Positions 59,345 through 64,000 of a DNA stretch of 64,000 bases are shown in pieces. A program made the translations under genes and the position numbers. The DNA is from Rhizophagus irregularis. Taxonomy: Eukaryota > Glomeromycota > Glomeromycetes > Glomerales > Glomeraceae. Within the stretch, counting starts at the first letter, position 1; every line of letters starts with the position of its first letter. Where the stretch lies: assembly GCF_026210795.1 (NCBI RefSeq), contig NC_089432.1, positions 3,348,001-3,412,000 on the forward strand, read 5' to 3'. Under the pieces are notes generated by a model, which did no database searches, was not told the DNA's origin, and saw only the letters and a list, made by a program, of their open reading frames with translations.

Positions 59345-60330
59345 TGCATGTTACTGTAGGGAACATGCGCCAGTAACATGTACCCAAATTAGCACATGTT
59401 ACGGATGAGTAATATGCGCCAGAATTAACGCATATTACAGATGAGTAACATGCACCAGAATTAACGCATGTTACAGAAGCGTAACATGTACTAGAATTAA
59501 TGCATGTTATGGATGAGTAACATGCGCCAGAATTAACGCATATTATGGATGAGTAACATGCGCCAGAATTAATGCATGTTACAGAAGCGTAACATGCGTC
59601 TAAATTAGCACATGTTACAGATGAGTAACATGCACCAGAATTAACGCATATTACAGAAGCGTAACATGCGCCCAAATTAGCGCATATTACGAATTAGTAA
59701 TATGCGCCAGAATTAACGCATGTTACGGATGAGTAACATGCGCCAGAATTAACGCATGTTACGGATGAGTAACATGCGCCAGAATTAACGCATATTATGG
59801 ATGAGTGACATACGCCAGAATTAATGCATGTTACAGAAGCGTAACATGCGTCTAAATTAGCGCATGTTACAGATGAGTAACATGCACCAGAATTAACGCA
59901 TATTACAGAAGCGTAACATGCGCCCAAATTAGCGCATATTACGAATGAGTAACATGCGCCAGAATTAATGCATGTTACGGATGAGTAACATGCGCCAGAA
60001 TTAATGCATGTTACGGATGAGTAACATGCGCCAGAATTAACGCATGTTACAGATGAGTAACATGCGCCAGAGTTAACGCATATTATGGATGAGTAACATG
60101 CGCCAGAATTAACACATGTTACAGAAGCGTAACATGCGCCCAAATTAGCGCATATTATGAATGAGTAACATGCATCAGAATTAACGCATATTACCCATCC
60201 GTAACATGCGTCTGAATCACTGCATGTTACAGATAGGTAACATGCGCCCAATTTATCGCATGTTACAGATGAATAACATGCGTCTGAATCACTGCATGTT
60301 ACATCTGAGTAATATGTACAGTAATTAGCG
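59345..60330. repeat. 36-bp hairpin repeat array, right arm
   Basis: About 27 units, mirror image of the left array. Typical unit: GCATGTTAC, loop AGATGA/GGATGA/AGAAGC/GAATGA, GTAACATGC, spacer GCCAGAATTAAC or GCCCAAATTAGC. Loop and spacer types go together (AGAAGC with CCCAAATTAGC or GTCTAAATTAGC), and blocks of several units recur in the same order, showing a higher-order repeat. Confidence 0.85.
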
Positions 60331-60696
60331 CATGTAACGTGTTCCAAAATTAACATGCCAAAATTGCGCATGTCAGGCCAGAATTAAAAATCAGGTCACA
60401 TGACATTAAATTATGGCCCATGGGCCGCCTATATAAGGTTATAACCTATGCATTTGTAACATAAATCGTAAGGTTATAACCTTTGATGATCACCCGAATG
60501 GGGTGGGGTTTGCGTAGAACTGACCAAAATAATCATGTGGATCTTTCCTTTTATAGATAATACCAGCTATAATTTATTTCTTTTTTTAGACGCTGACTGG
60601 CATTATCATAATTCCGGCCCTGAAAAAATGCATAGATCTAATAGTAATTTTTTTTTGGCAGTACCTTACCTCTATATATATAGCTCGGGGTCCTTA

Positions 60697-61121
60697 TTTG
60701 TATATCTGACAATTTTTATTTATTTATTTATTTATTTTATGTGAAGTCGGCAAGAGTTTTCAAAAAGACATGATCGATCCCAAAGAAAAGACCACCAGTT
60801 TAACATAGAACCCATCATCCACCAAGGCCGAAGCCAAGCCAGGCCCTTACTTCTAATTAAATGAAGCCCTATCCCATACTAGTACGTCCAATATAGGATA
60901 GTGAAATCTGACAAATTTTATATGGTAGTTTGTGAGAAATCATAAAATTGTTGTTGTCACGTGACTATTGACACAATAATTCCGGTGCAAAATTTGTTTG
61001 TCATACATGCAAATGCTTATGATCAACATAATACATAATGCATTTTGCATACCCATACTAAAAAAAAGATATTTACATTATCTTATTTAGTCAAAAAGCA
61101 TTTTAATATAATTATATAGTA
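60697..61121. other. Spacer before the acidic gene
   Basis: Starts with a TTTA run and TTTTATGTGAAGTCGG, related to 32.87 kb. No gene found. Should include the promoter of the gene at 61122 if that gene is expressed. Confidence 0.35.
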
Positions 61122-63845
61122 ATGGCTCTCAGTAATGATAAAGGTAATGTATAGTATAAACATTTAATGCAATTAGAATTCATTTAATATTTTTAAACAA
61201 ATTTATAATATAATAAAACTAGTTTCTGGTAATATTGAATTTGAAGGAAGCAGCACTGAAGAATTTGAAGGAAGTGACTCTGGGGAATTCAAAGAAAGTG
61301 ACTCTGAAGAATTTGAAGGAAGTAGTACTAAGGAATATAAAGGTATATTAAACAAACTGAAATATTAAATAAATAATTTAAGTATTATATATAATTTTAC
61401 CTTATATGATACATATATATAATTTAAACTATCTATATTATTCAAATGATTTAGCTTGTAAGTTAATAGGTTATCTTATAATTGAATAACAAAGAAAATA
61501 CTTATTATTTTATTATATTTCATGTAACTGAATAATCCATTTAATGATACTATATCTGTAAGTTATCAGTTATTTTAAATCTTTAGTTCTTTACTTTATT
61601 TATTTTATAAAATAATCAAATAACTAAATTCCTTGTTTAAATGGTAAGTTACAACTTTATATTTATTTGACTAATATTTATATACTTTAACTAATATATT
61701 CTTAATTTAAATAATTAGATTGTAAGTAATATATTTAATTTACAGTAAATACTTTTGTATTATGTTTATATCATTAATTAATAATTGATAATACTACATA
61801 CAGGGTGTGAGTTATATTTATATTTTTATTATTTATATAATTTAAACTAACTATTTAAAAATTATTTTATAATTTTATTAGTTGGTAAGTTATAAATTAT
61901 TTATTTAATTCTATTATATTACTCATTTACATAATATTTACATATAATTTAAACTAACTAAATTCTTTATTTAATAGATCATAAGTTATAAGTTATTTAT
62001 TTAATTCTATTATTACTTTAACATATAATTTAAACTAACTAAATTCTTTATTTAAAAATTATTTATAGAGTGTAAGTTATTTATTTTTTATTACATACAA
62101 TTTATATAATTTAAGCTAACTAAATTCTTTATTTAAAAAATTATTTTGTAATTTTTTTAGTTAGAAGTAGCATCGAAGAATTTGAGGAAAATGACTCTGA
62201 AGAATTCAAAGGAAATGACTCTGAAGAATTTGAAGAAAGTAGTACTAATGAATCTAAAGGTATATTAAACAAACTGAAATATTAAATTTTTGTTTGTAAA
62301 TAATTTGAATACTATACCTTATATGATGCACAAATATAATTTAAACTATCTTATATTATACAAAAATTATTTTAAATAATTTAGCTCGTAAGTTGATAAG
62401 ATAACTTATAATTGAACAATAATGGGATTACTTACTATTTAATTATATTTCATGTAACTAAATAATTTATTTAATGCATAATAATACTATAGTCAGTAAG
62501 TTATCAGTTATTGTTCTTTACTTTACTTATTTTATAAAATATTCAAATAACTAAATTTTTTGTTTTAATAATTAATTATATTACAGATGGTAAGTTACAA
62601 CATTATATTTATTTGACAAATATTTTATATATTTTAACTAATTATATTCTTAATTTAAATAATTAGATTGTTAGTAATATATTTAATTTACAGTAAATAT
62701 TTTGTACTATGTTTACATCCAATTAATTAATAATTAATAATACTACATAAAGGGTGTAAGTTATATTTATATTTCTATTATTAATATAATTTAAACTAAC
62801 TAAATAATTTTATTTAAAAATTATTTTGTAATTTTTATTTAGTTGGTAAGTTATAAATTATTTATTTAATTCTATTATATTACTCATTATATAATATTTA
62901 CATATAATTTAAACTAACTAAATTCTTTATTTAAAAATTATTTAATAATATAGGGAGTAAGTTATTTATTTAATTCTATTATAACTTATTTATATAATAT
63001 TTATATATAATTTAAACTAACTAAATTTTTTATTTAAATAGATTGTAAGTTATAAGTTATTTAGTTCTATTATTACCTATTTATATAATATTTACATATA
63101 ATTTAAACTAACTAAATTCCTTATTTAAAAATTATTTTGTAATTTTATTTAGTTGGTAAGTTTAAGTTATTTATTTATTTATTTCTATTATTACTTATTT
63201 ACATAACATTTATAATAATTTAAACTACTTAATTCTTCATTCAATAATTTTATTTAGTTGGTAAGTTATAAGTTATCTATTTAATTTTATTATTACTTAT
63301 TTATGTAATATTTTACATATACTGTAATTTAAATTAACTAAATTTTCTATTTAATAGATTGTAAGTTACAAGTTATTTAATTCTATTATTACTTATTTAT
63401 ATAACTAAATTCTTTATTTAAATAGATTGTAAGTTATAGGTTATATTTATTTTACTTATTTATATAATATTTACATATAATTTAAACTAACTAAATTCTT
63501 TTTTAAAAAAAATTATTTAATAAATATAGGGAGTAAGTTATTAATTAATTCTATTATTACTTATTTATACTAACTAAATTCTTTATTGGAAAATTATTTA
63601 ATAATATAGGGGGTAAGTTGTTTATTTAATTCTATTATTACTTATTTATATAATATTTACATATAATTTAAACTAATTAATGCTTTATGATATCTAAAAA
63701 ATTATTGTATAATTTATGAATTTTTGTATGAAGGCTTGGCGTGGCCTTTCAAAGAAATGGTCATTCCACAAATTTATACAGTGCTGAAATTTCTGTCATG
63801 TGACTTTATCATTTCTCTATTTCAGTTCTGCGCCCTTTTAAGTAA
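61122..63845 (+). CDS. Putative acidic-repeat gene with an array of three-base microexons
   Basis: Ordinary exons: 61122-61143 (MALSNDK, ends in phase 1), 61223-61342 (40 codons, FEGSSTEEFEGSD-type acidic repeats) and 62161-62259 (33 codons, related: IEEFEENDSEEFKGND). All join in one frame, each followed by GGTATATT or GGTAATG donors. Between and after them lie units starting GTAAGT, most with a CTAAC branch-like site, ending TAG or CAG, and separated by exactly three bases: for example 61455-61457, 61719-61721, 61882-61884, 62385-62387, 62493-62495, 62587-62589, 62843-62845, 62954-62956, 63042-63044, 63153-63155, 63258-63260, 63358-63360, 63426-63428, 63530-63532 and 63610-63612. Joining the 14 pieces after 62259 reads ALNDWFGNFVDYWR without a stop; a possible last exon at 63826-63845 adds a stop. 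No known family. Expression unproven. Confidence 0.4.
61440..63620 (+). repeat. Tandem intron-like repeat array
   Basis: About 20 units of roughly 65-130 bases. Consensus: GTAAGTTATAAGTTATTTAT, TTCTATTATTACTTATTTAT, ATAATTTAAACTAACTAAAT, TCTTTATTTAAAAATTATTT and TAG. A first set (61440-62160) and the start of the second (62340-62850) align unit by unit, showing a duplication of about 920 bases that included the acidic exon. In the first set two units lack the AG and one donor is mutated to ATAAGT, while the second set keeps nearly all sites (one donor is GTTAGT). Confidence 0.8.
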
Positions 63846-64000
63846 TTATGACATGAAAACTCTTTCCCTTTTTTATGTTTTGTTAGTTTTCTGCTAATTT
63901 AGCGCAAGTTTTTTTTTTTTAGTTTCTATTAGAAACACCAAAGGGGAGAGGCCCAACTGGGTTTTTTGTTCTATACATACCCACATAATAAGGGATTATG
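63846..64000. other. Window end
   Basis: T-rich DNA, no gene seen. Confidence 0.3.

Larger units (their letters stand above)
57390..60694. mobile_element. 3.3-kb palindromic (foldback) element
   Basis: The two halves are inverted copies. Outer ends AGGACCC(T/C)GAGCTATA face each other, with TA just outside (57388-57389, 60695-60696). Next inward on both sides: CACCCCATTCGGGTGATCAT, a block with ATAACCTTACGATTTATGT, then TTTAATTCTGGCCTGACATG and GCGCAATTTTGGCATGTTAA. Then come the two 36-bp repeat arrays in opposite orientation, then A-rich and T-rich arms around a centre near 58800. The right half has extra inserts (about 34 bases near 60430 and about 165 bases near 60520-60680). No transposase. 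TA flanks suggest mobilisation by a Tc1/mariner-type transposase. Confidence 0.75.

Noticed and set aside
57560-60330. Regular palindromic repeats with short spacers that look like CRISPR arrays
   Set aside because: Eukaryotic context, spacers of only 12 bases that are themselves repeated, and two arrays in inverted orientation inside one element.
59316-60371. Long minus-strand open frames with CYxSVxC repeats (also 57837-58109 on plus)
   Set aside because: They arise from the 36-base period being a multiple of three; the coding pattern mirrors hairpin DNA and shows no independent protein signal.
1-64000. tRNA or rRNA genes
   Set aside because: I looked for tRNA-like arms and rRNA-like GC-rich blocks and found none that I could support by eye.

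Overview
The window looks like nuclear DNA of an arbuscular mycorrhizal fungus, most likely Rhizophagus or a close relative (Glomeromycotina). It is strongly AT-rich, its introns are short (about 60 to 200 bases) with GTAAGT-like donors and TAG acceptors, and it carries an expanded family of genes in which a tyrosine-kinase-like (TKL-type) protein kinase domain is joined to C-terminal Sel1 repeats. F-box-like genes, Crypton-type recombinases, LINEs and Tc1/mariner elements, all seen here, also fit. The species call is inference from gene families; no marker gene is present.

Layout. (1) 1-21.5 kb: five kinase-Sel1 genes (the first cut by the window edge) and one heavily decayed copy, mostly arranged convergently or divergently and separated by miniature inverted-repeat elements, a broken tyrosine recombinase and simple-sequence DNA. 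(2) 21.5-30 kb: no intact gene; a TA-flanked miniature element, a 76-bp tandem duplication and a decayed LINE with RNase H and zinc-knuckle-like remains. (3) 30-38.7 kb: three more kinase-Sel1 genes, two of them head-to-head around a 57-bp inverted repeat. (4) 39-45.5 kb: decayed retroelement gag and integrase, an unlisted 60-residue zinc-binding protein with one intron, and a broken F-box gene behind a palindrome. (5) 48.1-49.9 kb: an apparently intact Tc1/mariner-like transposon with 29-bp terminal repeats. (6) 50.8-53.2 kb: the last kinase-Sel1 gene. (7) 53.5-64 kb: a Helitron-like end, a 3.3-kb palindromic element made of 36-bp hairpin repeats, and a gene-like region whose introns repeat in tandem and are separated by exactly three bases.

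All nine kinase-Sel1 genes share one five-exon plan: exon 1 N-terminus, glycine-rich loop and lysine; exon 2 short; exon 3 ends at HRDL; exon 4 catalytic loop, DFG and activation segment; exon 5 end of the kinase plus Sel1 repeats. The exon boundaries given here keep one open frame in the eight complete genes. Two copies have lost a catalytic-loop residue. The likely role is signalling on a Sel1 scaffold; the partners are unknown.

The most unusual signal is at 61.1-63.8 kb: acidic coding exons followed by a tandem array of intron-like units, each starting GTAAGT, most carrying a CTAAC-like branch site, ending TAG, and separated from the next by exactly three bases. Joining the three-base pieces keeps the frame open.
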